DNA from: an uncultured Lachnospiraceae bacterium
GTDB taxonomy: Bacteria > Bacillota > Clostridia > Lachnospirales > Lachnospiraceae
Assembly (NCBI GenBank): GCA_902489645.1
Contig: CABUAW010000048.1
Coordinates: forward strand, 1-18,690
DNA length: 18,690 nucleotides
Reading direction: 5' to 3'
Under the pieces are notes generated by a model. It saw nothing but the letters and a program-made list of their open reading frames with translations, was not told the origin of the DNA and made no database searches. This document shows, piece by piece, positions 1-8,196 of this stretch. Position numbers and translations under genes: made by a program. Numbering within the stretch: the stretch's first letter is position 1; each line of letters opens with the position of its first letter.

Positions 1-68
1 TGAATTTCAGAGCTTTTCAAAATCCATTTCATCCTCTGATAAAATTTCTCAATAAGTCTGGATTCCCT

Positions 69-95
69 AAAAAAAGCCCCGGACGTTTGTCCGGG
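69..95 (-). terminator. Rho-independent terminator of the ygbA-cydDC-like operon
   Basis: On the minus strand a 7-bp GC-rich stem (CCCGGAC / GTCCGGG, positions 78-95) with a 4-nt loop is followed by a run of seven U residues (complement of A69-A75). It lies about 40 bp past the stop codon of the last ABC exporter gene and fits a classic intrinsic terminator for that operon. Confidence 0.9.
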
Positions 96-108
96 ACCTT
101 ACTTTTAC

Positions 109-132
109 GAAACGCGGCGCCGCCGGCGTTTC
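109..132 (-). repeat. GC-rich inverted repeat directly after the CydC-like stop codon
   Basis: GAAACGC (109-115) and GCGTTTC (126-132) form a 7-bp inverted repeat around a 10-nt, all-GC centre. It begins 4 nt beyond the stop codon at 136-138 on the minus strand and has no U tract of its own. It could be a 3'-end stabilising hairpin that acts with the terminator at 69-95. Positions 1-68 beyond the terminator hold no gene I can support. Confidence 0.5.
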
Positions 133-135
133 ATT

Positions 136-1860
136 TTATGAAATTCTTCCGTTATCCATCGTATAAATGATATCCGCCAGATTCATCGTAGACTTCCTGT
201 GAGACACAAGAACTACCGTTTTTTCATGGCAGGATTCTCTGAGCGATTTAAGAATAATGCCTTCATTTAATGCATCCAGATTGCTTGTCGGTTCATCCAG
301 AAGAATAAAAGGCGCGTCATGCAAAAAGGCTCTTGCAATACCAATTCTCTGACGTTCACCGCCGGAAAGTGTATCTCCAAGCTCACCGACTTCCGTATCA
401 TACCCCTTCGGCAGAGCCTGAATAAATTCATGAATAGATGCCATCTTAGCGGCCTCAATAATTTCTTCCCGGGAAGCCCCAGGCTTTCCAACCGCAATAT
501 TATTGGCAATGGAATCGTGGAACAAATAGGTCTCCTGGGTTACATAGGATTCCATATCTCTGAGATTCGCCGTATTGATTTCCCGGACATCCCGGCCGGA
601 AATCAGAATATCTCCCTTTTGACGGTCCCAGAAACGCATCAGAAGCTTCAGGAAGGTTGATTTTCCCGAACCACTGGCGCCGTGAATACCAATAACCTTT
701 CCTTTTGGAATATCCATGGAGTAATCCTTCAATATCTGTTCTTCACCATAGGCAAAGTCCACATGAGAAGCCGAAGCTCCGCAAAACTCCACGGCTTCTT
801 TGCCCTCCACTTCTTCCACCTGAGGACATTCTTCCAAGAGGCTCAAAACACGTTCTCCGCAGGCCAAGGTCTGGTTCAGGTTATTGGACAGACTGGACAA
901 AGCCACCGTCGGTCCGAAGGAACCCATCATCGCAATGACCGCAATCAGCATCTGTTCAAATCCAATACTGCCATTCATATAAAAATGCAGCATTAAAAAT
1001 AACATTCCAAAGGAGAAAAGCAAAATAGCCATATTCGTCACGGAACGCTGAGACGCTTCCAGACGATTCAAATCCTTTTGCAGCTCTCCCAAATCTTTGG
1101 AGCGTTCTTCCATGGCCTGCTTCCGTTTTTCACCGCCGCCATACTGAATGGTTTCATCCAGTCCCCGGAGCGAATCCAGAATAAAACTGTTCAAGTCGCC
1201 AAAAGCACTCCGAAACTCCATACCGGATACAGCGCCCTTTCTTCCGTTAATCAGCGGAATTACCGCGCCGACAACAATGTAACCAACCAACGCCACAACC
1301 CCGGCCAATGGTGAACAATGACCAATAAATATCACCATAATAAGGGAAGTGACTACGGCAATGGCAATCGGTGAAATCGTATGTGCATAGAAAACTTCCA
1401 GAAGTTCAATATCGGATGTAATAATAGAAATCAGATTTCCCTTGTCTCTGCCCTCAAGCTTGGCCGGACATAATTTCCGAAGCGCCGCAAAAACTTTATG
1501 ACGGATAATCGCCAGCAATTTAAATGCGATAAAATGATTGCAATATTGCTCACCATAATGAAGCACCCCGCGAAGAACCGCCATGATTACAAGAAATATA
1601 AAAATCTGTTTTGGTTCCATGGCCGTCAAAAATTCGGTGGTTCCCGGCAATATGGCAATTCCGGCCAGGACCAGCACTTCATGAATCAATGCATATCCCG
1701 CCAAAATCGTCAGAAAAATGGCGCACAGATATCCAAGAACTCCAAGAAGAATCGCAATAAACATAATCGGCAGCAACGGACGTACAAGTCCAATCAACTG
1801 TCCCATAATGCGAAGGCCGCTGCGGCGGTTCTGTCCGCCCTCAACTTTTTCTTTACTCAT
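136..1860 (-). CDS. CydC-like ABC exporter half-transporter (permease-ATPase fusion)
   Basis: A 574-residue half-size exporter. The N-terminal ~330 residues carry the type I exporter membrane domain with about six hydrophobic helices. The C-terminal nucleotide-binding domain has Walker A GASGSGKS (394-401), Q-loop Gln 442, signature LSGGE (498-502), Walker B FILLDEP (518-524) and H-loop His 554. All are canonical. Its ATG overlaps the stop of the preceding half-transporter as ATGA, and an AGGAGG site precedes it, so the two are probably co-translated and form a heterodimer. The pair resembles CydDC, which in E. coli exports cysteine and glutathione and is needed for cytochrome bd assembly. 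No cytochrome bd genes are in the window, so the substrate remains open (other heterodimeric exporters, e.g. for siderophores or peptides, share this layout). Membrane protein and ABC class certain; CydC identity moderate. Confidence 0.85.
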   Translation of the reverse strand: MSKEKVEGGQNRRSGLRIMGQLIGLVRPLLPIMFIAILLGVLGYLCAIFLTILAGYALIHEVLVLAGIAILPGTTEFLTAMEPKQIFIFLVIMAVLRGVLHYGEQYCNHFIAFKLLAIIRHKVFAALRKLCPAKLEGRDKGNLISIITSDIELLEVFYAHTISPIAIAVVTSLIMVIFIGHCSPLAGVVALVGYIVVGAVIPLINGRKGAVSGMEFRSAFGDLNSFILDSLRGLDETIQYGGGEKRKQAMEERSKDLGELQKDLNRLEASQRSVTNMAILLFSFGMLFLMLHFYMNGSIGFEQMLIAVIAMMGSFGPTVALSSLSNNLNQTLACGERVLSLLEECPQVEEVEGKEAVEFCGASASHVDFAYGEEQILKDYSMDIPKGKVIGIHGASGSGKSTFLKLLMRFWDRQKGDILISGRDVREINTANLRDMESYVTQETYLFHDSIANNIAVGKPGASREEIIEAAKMASIHEFIQALPKGYDTEVGELGDTLSGGERQRIGIARAFLHDAPFILLDEPTSNLDALNEGIILKSLRESCHEKTVVLVSHRKSTMNLADIIYTMDNGRIS

Positions 1861-3593
1861 ACGGCCGCCTCCTTTCCGTAGGCTTCCAGCTCTGACTGAT
1901 AGCGATACAACTGTTCATAAGCGCCGCCCGCTTCAACTAAAGCCCCGTGAGTACCGGACTGAACGATTTTTCCGTTTTGAAGCATATAAATACAATCCGA
2001 ATCCACCACATTGGCCAGACGATGCGATATGAGAATAATCGTTTTTGTTTTGGCAAGTTCATGGATGACATCCATAATCATCTCTTCACTTTCCATATCG
2101 ATGTTTGAAGTCGCTTCGTCAAAAATATATACCGGTGTGTCGTGAAGCAGCGCTCTGGCCAGGGCCAAACGCTGACATTGACCGCCTGAAAAATTACTTC
2201 CTTTTTCAAGAACCGGTGTTGCAAGCCCCTGCTGTGCGGTCATAAAGCCAAGGAGATTCACCCGTTCAAGGGCGGCCAGCATCTCTTCCTTCGATGCGTC
2301 CGGTTTCCCCATACGGAGATTTTCTTCAACTGTTCCCTTAAACAAATAGCTGTTATGACTGACCAGGGTAATCGTCTTCATACGACTTTCCTCGGTCAGC
2401 TCCGAAGATTCCACACCGCCAATACGGATACTGCCTCCGTAATTCCGGTTCTTTCCCATTAAAATCCCGGCAATTGTACTTTTACCGCAGCCGGATGTTC
2501 CCACAAGGGAAATAAAGCTTCCCGCCGGCATTTCCATAGAAACGCCTTTTAAAATCTCTCTCTCCGCCTCATAAGAAAAATGCACGTCGTCCAGTAAGAC
2601 AGCCACTTTATCGGTCGTCACTTTACCGGACACAGCCTCCGGCTCAGGAATATCCAGCAAAGCAAAAATTTTATCACTGGCCGCCATACCGTTCATGGCT
2701 ATATGGAAAAATGAGCCGAGCAGACGCAGCGGAATAAAAAATTCCGAAGCCAGCAAAATAATCATCAGCGCGCCGCCAAAACTGACATTTCCCGCAAAAA
2801 ACTCACGTAGAGTCACAATCATTCCGACAGCGGCTCCGCCATAGGCGATAATATCCATGACACTGGTGGAATTTAACTGCATGGTCAATACTTTCATCGT
2901 AATCCGGCGGAAACGCTGGGATTCCTCATCCATCTCCACGGCCTTTTGGTTATCCGCCTGATAAATTTTTAACGTCGTTAATCCCTGGAGATTCTCAAGG
3001 AAGCTATCGCCCAGCTCCGTATATATCCCCCAGTATTTGTTTAAAAGCTTCTTTGCAAATTTCTGGACCGCCACAATAGATACCGGTATCAGCGGCACAC
3101 AGACTAAAAGCACCAAACTGGCTTTCCAGTTGACAAAAACCAAAATGACAAACAATGTCACCGGAGCCAAAAGACTGTAAAACAATTGGGGCAGATAACG
3201 CCCGAAATAGGTTTCCAATTGTTCCACACCCTCGGCCGCCATCTGAACCACTTCGGAAGTGGCCACACTTTCCCGATAGGAAACGCCAAGGCGCAGTAAC
3301 TTGTCATAGATTTTCTCGCGGAGAATCCGCTTGACATCCACGCTGGCTTTAAACGAAGCGTAGGACGCCTGCCGGTCACAAAAAAACCGGACGATAACCG
3401 CCCCCGCGACAATTGCCGCATACTGCCAGATTTCCTGTGCGGCTAATCCCCCAAACAGCGCTTTTTCAATCAAGACGGATGCCGAATAAATCATCAGCAC
3501 CTGACAGAGCAACGAGAGCCATTGCCAAAGCACCTGAAACACAATATAGCGTTTCGCATGGGATAGTAGTTTTACTAATCGTGTCTTAATCAT
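1857..3593 (-). CDS. CydD-like ABC exporter half-transporter (permease-ATPase fusion)
   Basis: A 578-residue half-transporter: exporter membrane domain (about residues 15-310), then an ATPase domain with Walker A GTSGCGKS (365-372), signature FSGGQ (468-472), Walker B YIFDEA (D492, E493) and H-loop His 524. The Q-loop reads LVSHNSYLF, with His 413 where Gln is usual. The stretch EFFIPLRLLGSFFH before the ATPase domain resembles CydD-type exporters. The start codon overlaps the upstream YgbA-like stop (ATGA, 3590-3593) and the stop overlaps the next exporter gene in the same way, so three genes are translationally coupled. The Shine-Dalgarno sequence is weak (AAGGA about 12 nt upstream), consistent with coupling. 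Likely partner: the adjacent CydC-like protein. Substrate unknown; a thiol or redox role is inferred from family resemblance only. Confidence 0.85.
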   Translation of the reverse strand: MIKTRLVKLLSHAKRYIVFQVLWQWLSLLCQVLMIYSASVLIEKALFGGLAAQEIWQYAAIVAGAVIVRFFCDRQASYASFKASVDVKRILREKIYDKLLRLGVSYRESVATSEVVQMAAEGVEQLETYFGRYLPQLFYSLLAPVTLFVILVFVNWKASLVLLVCVPLIPVSIVAVQKFAKKLLNKYWGIYTELGDSFLENLQGLTTLKIYQADNQKAVEMDEESQRFRRITMKVLTMQLNSTSVMDIIAYGGAAVGMIVTLREFFAGNVSFGGALMIILLASEFFIPLRLLGSFFHIAMNGMAASDKIFALLDIPEPEAVSGKVTTDKVAVLLDDVHFSYEAEREILKGVSMEMPAGSFISLVGTSGCGKSTIAGILMGKNRNYGGSIRIGGVESSELTEESRMKTITLVSHNSYLFKGTVEENLRMGKPDASKEEMLAALERVNLLGFMTAQQGLATPVLEKGSNFSGGQCQRLALARALLHDTPVYIFDEATSNIDMESEEMIMDVIHELAKTKTIILISHRLANVVDSDCIYMLQNGKIVQSGTHGALVEAGGAYEQLYRYQSELEAYGKEAAV

Positions 3594-3940
3594 AGGTTTT
3601 CATTCCTTCTCTTTTCTTTCTTACTGCTTAAAAGATGCCAGACAGCCAGTACTGGATGATAAACTATCATTCTCGGTCCCGAAAAGCGCATTACGACCCT
3701 GATGCGCTCCCGCATATCCGGCTTATAGCAGTGGACACGGCAGTTGACGCAAAATGTCTTATTCTCCATAAACGGACATTTTTCGCTGCGCTGCTTCGCA
3801 TAGTCCACCAATTCACGGCAATCACCACACAGCCCATCCCCTGCTGTATGATGATTCTTCCGACAGTAGAGAGCAATCATTTCTTCGACCACTTTTTGCT
3901 CCCTGCTGCGTTTCTTTTCAGCTTTCATACTTAAAATCAT
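3590..3940 (-). CDS. YgbA-like 'nitrous oxide-stimulated promoter' family protein
   Basis: A small 116-residue, basic, cysteine-rich cytoplasmic protein. It shows the family pattern: YCRKNHH near residue 26, LCGDC, a CPF motif, FCVNCRVHCYKP, then RIRVVMRFSGPRM and an HP..A.WHL segment. This matches the YgbA family, whose E. coli member is under control of the nitric-oxide-sensing repressor NsrR. The CxxC/CxxxC arrangement suggests metal or Fe-S binding (inference). ATG at 3940 is preceded by TAGGAGA at good spacing. The gene is first in a coupled operon with two CydDC-type exporters, which suggests a shared role in nitrosative, redox or metal stress. Biochemical function is not firmly known to me. 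Confidence 0.82.
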   Translation of the reverse strand: MILSMKAEKKRSREQKVVEEMIALYCRKNHHTAGDGLCGDCRELVDYAKQRSEKCPFMENKTFCVNCRVHCYKPDMRERIRVVMRFSGPRMIVYHPVLAVWHLLSSKKEKRRNENL

Positions 3941-3962
3941 AAATTCTCCTATTTAGACAAAA

Positions 3963-3972
3963 CTAACCTTAG
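3963..3972. promoter_or_regulatory. Possible operator: CTAA-CC-TTAG palindrome over the ygbA-like -10
   Basis: A 10-bp inverted repeat lies immediately beside the candidate -10 element of the YgbA-like operon. A related TTAG...CTAA pair continues towards the ribosome site (3953-3966). The core loosely resembles DtxR/IdeR-type iron boxes but matches only about half of a 19-bp consensus. Regulator identity is a guess. Confidence 0.3.
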
Positions 3973-3999
3973 CTTACTACGGCGTCACCCGTTTGTCCA
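3971..3999 (-). promoter_or_regulatory. Candidate promoter of the ygbA-cydDC-like operon
   Basis: On the minus strand TGGACA (3994-3999, 5/6 to the -35 consensus) is separated by 17 bp from TAAGCT (3971-3976, a weak -10). The 101-bp gap between the Uup-like gene and ygbA holds this and no convincing terminator, so readthrough from upstream is also possible. Confidence 0.35.
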
Positions 4000-4041
4000 G
4001 ATAGAAAAGCTTTTCGTTTTTGATAATTTTTCTCAATAATA

Positions 4042-5841
4042 TTAATTTCTTTGTGCCGCAATTTTTTCTGCCAAATCATTCAGGTAGAGCCAGCGGTCCA
4101 TTTTTTCTTCCAATTCTGCTTCGGCGCTGCCCTTTTCCTTCATCAAATCATTAAGCTTCCCCGAATTGGTAGCATTGGCCAGCATATCCTTCTCCAGTCC
4201 GGCGATTTTTTCTTCCAGAGCGGCAATTTCATCGTCAATCGTTTCATATTCTCGCTGCTCTTTATATGTAAATTTCAGCTTCACCGGGCGATTCTGCTTC
4301 CAGTCCTTCGCCGGTTTTTTGACGGGCTCCACCGTTTCTGTCCGGCCGCTTCGCTCCGCATCCGCTCCCGCCCGCCGCTGTTTTGCTTCCAGATAATCGG
4401 TGTAACCGCCCTCGTACTGCTGAAGATGGCCGCTGCCGTCAAATTCAAAAATCCGGTCTGCCACATTGTCGAGAAAATACCGGTCGTGGGACACGGTGAT
4501 GACAATTCCCGAAAAGGAATTGATATAATCCTCTAAAATCGTCAATGTGGGAATATCCACGTTATTGGAAGGTTCGTCAAGAATCAGCACATTGGCTCCG
4601 AGCATCAGAACGGATAACAGATAAAGCCGCCGTTTCTCACCGCCGGAAAGCTTTGAAATCGGCGTATACTGCATATCCGGTGTGAAAAGAAAGCGTTCCA
4701 GCATCTGAGACGCCGTAATGCGGCCTTCCTTTGTCTGAACATACTCGCCGATATCTTTAATATAATCTATGACCCTCTGACTTTTGTCCATCTCCGTCTC
4801 TTCCTGGGCCAGATAACCGATTTTAATTGTCTCGCCAGTCTCAATGCTTCCCGAATCCGGCGGCTCCAATCCGGCCATCATTTTAATCAGCGTCGATTTA
4901 CCGCAGCCGTTTGGGCCGATAATTCCAAGGCGCTGGTTTCTAAGAACAATATACTCAAAATCCTGAATCAGCGTCTGACCACCGTAACTTTTACTGACAT
5001 GATGAAGCTCGATGGTCTTCTTTCCCATCCGTGTCTCCACCGAATCCATAGCAACTGCGGCATCTGACACCGGAGCTTTGCCATTTTTCAAGGCTTCCAG
5101 GCGTTCAAGCCTTGCCCGCTGCTTTGTCGTCCTGGCCCGGCAGCCCCGTTTCGCCCATTCCAGCTCCATCCGGAGAATACTCTGGCGCTTGCGTTCCGTT
5201 GCCAGCTCCATTTCCTCCCGCTCGGCCTTCAACTCCAGAAACCGTGAATAATTGGCTTCATAGCTATATAATTTTCCATGACTGATTTCCAGAATCCGGT
5301 TGGATACCTTATCCAGAAAATACCGGTCGTGGGTGACCATGACAATCGTTCCTTTATAATTTTTCAGATAGTCCTCCAGCCAGGAAATCATTTCCTCGTC
5401 CAGATGGTTTGTCGGTTCATCCAGCAAAAGCACGTCAAAATCTCCGGTCAGTACCCGGGCCATGGCCACCCGCCGCCGCTGTCCCCCGGATAACTGGTCC
5501 AGCCGGACATCGTAATCCATGATTCCGAGCTTTGTCAGATTGCTCTGAATCTGCCAGTCCGTCTCTGAATTTCCCTCCAGGGCGTAGGAAGCTACTGTCG
5601 CCCCTTCCGGAAATTTCGGATTTTGGGGCATATAAGCAATGCGTAAACCATTCTGCCGCACAATCTGTCCCCTGTCCGGTTCCTCAGCATCCGCAAGCAT
5701 CCTCAGAAGCGTGGACTTTCCGGTGCCGTTAATGCCGATAATTCCAATCTTGTCGCCTTCCTGAATACCGCAGGATACATCGTCAAATATGACCTTATCG
5801 CCAAATATTTTATGAATATGTTCAACATTCAAAATATTCAT
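4042..5841 (-). CDS. Uup-type ABC-F ATPase
   Basis: A soluble 599-residue protein with two ATPase domains and no membrane segment. Domain 1: Walker A GINGTGKST (36-44), signature LSGGQ (117-121), D141-E142. A charged helical linker follows (about 205-250, containing RTTKQRARLERL), as in ABC-F proteins that contact the ribosome. Domain 2: Walker A GPNGCGKST (309-317), signature LSGGE (398-402), D422-E423, H452. The C-terminal ~75 residues (523-595) form a charged coiled-coil typical of Uup/YfmR-like members. ABC-F factors resolve stalled or nascent-chain-burdened ribosomes; Uup also has links to genome stability. Domain 1 has an unusually short insert between Walker A and signature. ATG at 5841 has AGGAGG upstream, 20 bp after the permease gene, so it is probably in that operon. 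Antibiotic-resistance ABC-F function is not indicated. Confidence 0.9.
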   Translation of the reverse strand: MNILNVEHIHKIFGDKVIFDDVSCGIQEGDKIGIIGINGTGKSTLLRMLADAEEPDRGQIVRQNGLRIAYMPQNPKFPEGATVASYALEGNSETDWQIQSNLTKLGIMDYDVRLDQLSGGQRRRVAMARVLTGDFDVLLLDEPTNHLDEEMISWLEDYLKNYKGTIVMVTHDRYFLDKVSNRILEISHGKLYSYEANYSRFLELKAEREEMELATERKRQSILRMELEWAKRGCRARTTKQRARLERLEALKNGKAPVSDAAVAMDSVETRMGKKTIELHHVSKSYGGQTLIQDFEYIVLRNQRLGIIGPNGCGKSTLIKMMAGLEPPDSGSIETGETIKIGYLAQEETEMDKSQRVIDYIKDIGEYVQTKEGRITASQMLERFLFTPDMQYTPISKLSGGEKRRLYLLSVLMLGANVLILDEPSNNVDIPTLTILEDYINSFSGIVITVSHDRYFLDNVADRIFEFDGSGHLQQYEGGYTDYLEAKQRRAGADAERSGRTETVEPVKKPAKDWKQNRPVKLKFTYKEQREYETIDDEIAALEEKIAGLEKDMLANATNSGKLNDLMKEKGSAEAELEEKMDRWLYLNDLAEKIAAQRN

Positions 5842-5861
5842 CTGAAAAAATCCTCCTTTGA

Positions 5862-7244
5862 TTACAGGAAAATATATTTTAAAATAAACAGAATCGCCAG
5901 CACGTACATGAGGACGCCGATTTTTTTCTCTTTATATTTTCCGGTCAGCAGATGGATGGCCACATAAGAAATGACGCCCATGGATATACCCTCGGAAATA
6001 CTATAGAAAAACGGCATGGCCGCAATACAGATATAACACGGAATCGCTTCGCTGTAATCTGAAAAATCAATATTGACAATATTCGTCAGCATATAAAAAC
6101 CGACGATAATCAGCGCAGGAGCCGTCGCAAATGACGGAATCGCCAGGAAAATCGGAGACAATAAAAGTGACAGAGCGAAAAGAACGGCTGTCGTCAACGC
6201 TGTCAAGCCCGTGCGTCCGCCCTCGGTCACCCCCGAAGCGCTTTCTACAAAGGTGGTCGTCGTCGATGTCCCCAGAATAGCTCCAAAGGTTGTGCCGACC
6301 GCATCCGCCATCAGGGCTCCTTTAATTCTTGGAAGCTTCCCTTCTTCATCGAGCATTCCGGCCTTTGTCGATACGCCGATAAGTGTTCCAAGGGTATCAA
6401 ATATATCAACAAATAAAAATGCAAAAACAACAACAAAGAAATTTAATGAAAACACATTTGAAAAATCCAGCTTAAAAAATACCGGGGCCAGACTCGGAAT
6501 GGAGATTCCTCCGCTAAAATCCGGGAGCAAATCATAAAATCCCAGCTCCGGATTCGGTACGTACACCCCGGCCACCTGGCAGACAATCCCGAGAATCCAG
6601 GTAATTATAATTCCCCAGAGAATATTTCCTTTAATATCTTTGATAACTAAAATGGCCGTAATGATTACGCCGATAACCGCCAGAAGCACTGTGATACCCA
6701 CATCATTGAAGGTCGCGTTTACACCGTTGGCCAGATTGTAGCCGTCCACCGAAAATAACTCCAACAATGTGGCGCCGCCGACAACGATATTGGCATTTTG
6801 AAGTCCGATAAAAGCAATAAATAAGCCGATACCCACACTGACCGCTGATTTCAGGTTCATCGGAATGGCATTAAAAATAGCCTCGCGGACGTTAGTCACC
6901 GAAAGCACGATAAATACAAGACCTTCGACAAAGACGGCGGTCAATGCCGTCGGCCAGGAATATCCCATACCGAGAACAACCGTATAGGCAAAGTAAGCGT
7001 TCAGCCCCATCCCCGGCGCCAGCGCAAACGGATAATTTGCAAACAAAGCCATACACAGGGTTCCAATGAATGCAGCAACGGCCGTCGCCGTAAACACGGC
7101 GCCCTGGTCCATACCGGCCGCCGCAAGAATTCCCGGATTTACCGCAAGGATATAAGCCATCGTCATAAATGTCGTAATACCCGCCAGCACTTCCGTTTTT
7201 ACCGTCGTATTGTTTTCTTTAAGTTTAAAAATTTTTTCTAACAT
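5862..7244 (-). CDS. NCS2/AzgA-family purine permease
   Basis: A 460-residue polytopic membrane protein with about 12-14 hydrophobic segments. Family marks are the N-terminal EVLAGITTFMTMAYILAVNP, the early LAPGMGLNAYFAY segment, DIFDTLGTLIGV, and the conserved GTSTTTTFVESASGVTEGGRTGLTA stretch in the middle third, all typical of the AzgA-like branch (B. subtilis PbuG/PbuO, E. coli AdeP/GhxP). These are proton symporters for adenine, hypoxanthine or guanine. Exact base specificity cannot be read here. The start is supported by a GGGGGAGAG ribosome site. It sits 30 bp behind the MBL-fold hydrolase and 20 bp ahead of the Uup-like gene, suggesting co-transcription. I see no purine riboswitch in the short gap before it. 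Confidence 0.92.
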   Translation of the reverse strand: MLEKIFKLKENNTTVKTEVLAGITTFMTMAYILAVNPGILAAAGMDQGAVFTATAVAAFIGTLCMALFANYPFALAPGMGLNAYFAYTVVLGMGYSWPTALTAVFVEGLVFIVLSVTNVREAIFNAIPMNLKSAVSVGIGLFIAFIGLQNANIVVGGATLLELFSVDGYNLANGVNATFNDVGITVLLAVIGVIITAILVIKDIKGNILWGIIITWILGIVCQVAGVYVPNPELGFYDLLPDFSGGISIPSLAPVFFKLDFSNVFSLNFFVVVFAFLFVDIFDTLGTLIGVSTKAGMLDEEGKLPRIKGALMADAVGTTFGAILGTSTTTTFVESASGVTEGGRTGLTALTTAVLFALSLLLSPIFLAIPSFATAPALIIVGFYMLTNIVNIDFSDYSEAIPCYICIAAMPFFYSISEGISMGVISYVAIHLLTGKYKEKKIGVLMYVLAILFILKYIFL

Positions 7245-7274
7245 TTGCTCTCCCCCGTTATTTATTATTCATCT

Positions 7275-8096
7275 TCATAACTCAATGATATCTCCGCTGT
7301 GAACGTAGGTCAGCTGGTCCCCCATTATCTCTTTCATCGTCTCATAGGGAACCTGGTCCGTACAATGTCCGGTATAAAACCGGCTCTTCCACTGTTTAAG
7401 CGCCTTCGCCGTTTCCCGGATAACCGCCAGACTGTCCTTTGAATACCCGTGATGCTGCATCATGTGAAAACCGCTGATGACCGCATAGGGTTCCCGGTTT
7501 CGAAGCGCCTTATAAGTATCCAGTATATTTAAAATTCCATTGTGGGCGCAGCCGGAAACAAGGACTTCTTTTTCCCCGCGGCCAACGACCAGATACTGTT
7601 CATGGGAAAAATCATCCTGTATATAAGTTTCGCCAACCTTACATTTCAGAGAACGGTTGCCTGAAGGCCAAAGCCGCCGTCCGGTAACATTGGTAAACAA
7701 AAATAATTCATCGTCAATTTTTAAATTTCCATCCACAAAAACAACCTGCGGCTCCTCCCGTATTTCCGGTGCAATGCCGATATACCGCTCATTTTTATGC
7801 CCTTTATGATAAAAATTCCCAAAAGCCGTCCTTCTTATGTATATTTTGGCTTCTGAATTTATTTTTACAAAGGCGGGCAGACCGCCGCCGTGGTCATAGT
7901 GGCCATGGCTTAAAATGACCGTATCCACCGCCTTCAAATCCACACCCAAAATCTCTGCATTATGGATAAAAGCCGCCGTTGCCCCCGTATCCATCACCAA
8001 TTTATGGTTTTCTGTCTCAATATAAAAGCTCAAACCATGTTCACTGGCACAGCCGCTGCTCCCTTCCGTATTTTCAATCAGATTTATGATTTTCAC
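7275..8096 (-). CDS. MBL-fold metallo-hydrolase (COG1237 type)
   Basis: A ~273-residue cytoplasmic enzyme. It carries the metal-binding motif SHGHYDHGG (near residues 63-71), then VLVSGCAHNGILNIL, an ISGFHM segment and a TGHCTD segment, which together supply the other metal ligands of the beta-lactamase fold. The arrangement matches COG1237, the group that includes archaeal proteins linked to tetrahydromethanopterin precursor synthesis (RFA-P-like). The bacterial members are largely uncharacterised. I chose GTG at 8096, 7 nt after AAGGGGG; TTG at 8099 is the alternative but lies too close to it. It is first in a probable operon with a purine permease, so a purine/pterin-like substrate is a reasonable but unproven idea. 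Confidence 0.8.
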   Translation of the reverse strand: MKIINLIENTEGSSGCASEHGLSFYIETENHKLVMDTGATAAFIHNAEILGVDLKAVDTVILSHGHYDHGGGLPAFVKINSEAKIYIRRTAFGNFYHKGHKNERYIGIAPEIREEPQVVFVDGNLKIDDELFLFTNVTGRRLWPSGNRSLKCKVGETYIQDDFSHEQYLVVGRGEKEVLVSGCAHNGILNILDTYKALRNREPYAVISGFHMMQHHGYSKDSLAVIRETAKALKQWKSRFYTGHCTDQVPYETMKEIMGDQLTYVHSGDIIEL

Positions 8097-8118
8097 CAAA
8101 ATTCCCCCTTAGAATTTT

Positions 8119-8127
8119 ATTATAACA
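8119..8127 (-). promoter_or_regulatory. Extended -10 promoter for the MBL-permease-Uup operon
   Basis: On the minus strand TG-T-TATAAT (8119-8127) gives a perfect -10 with the TGn extension, about 15-20 bp upstream of the ribosome site. The -35 at the expected place (TGTCGT, 8142-8147) is poor, which is tolerated by extended -10 promoters. Confidence 0.6.
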
Positions 8128-8138
8128 CGTAAAACAAA

Positions 8139-8167
8139 GTGACGACAGGCTATTTTAATGTTAAAAT
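8139..8167 (+). promoter_or_regulatory. Candidate promoter of the polyferredoxin gene
   Basis: GTGACG (8139-8144) and TAAAAT (8162-8167) are spaced 17 bp apart, about 30 bp upstream of the ATG at 8197. The -10 is embedded in the palindrome at 8150-8169. Confidence 0.45.
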
Positions 8168-8169
8168 AG
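8150..8169. promoter_or_regulatory. Perfect 20-bp palindromic operator candidate
   Basis: CTATTTTAA - TG - TTAAAATAG is a 9-bp perfect inverted repeat with a 2-bp centre. It covers the spacer and -10 of the plus-strand promoter and lies just upstream of the minus-strand promoter, so one dimeric regulator could affect both divergent units. It has no T tract or GC stem, so it is not a terminator. The cognate regulator is unknown. Confidence 0.5.
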
Positions 8170-8196
8170 AACTAAAAAACGAAAGAAGGTTCCTCT

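Noticed and set aside
1..68. Open minus-strand frame beginning at an ATG near position 31
   Set aside because: Only about ten codons are inside the window and no ribosome site is correctly spaced; too little to call a gene.
319..660. Plus-strand open frames of 70-160 codons inside the ABC, permease and lipoprotein genes
   Set aside because: They lie opposite conserved protein-coding sequence, lack ribosome sites and show no recognisable protein motifs.
4004..4015. GAAAAGCTTTTC palindrome as a terminator of the Uup-like gene
   Set aside because: It has no loop unless the stem shrinks to 4 AT-rich pairs, and no T tract follows on the minus strand.
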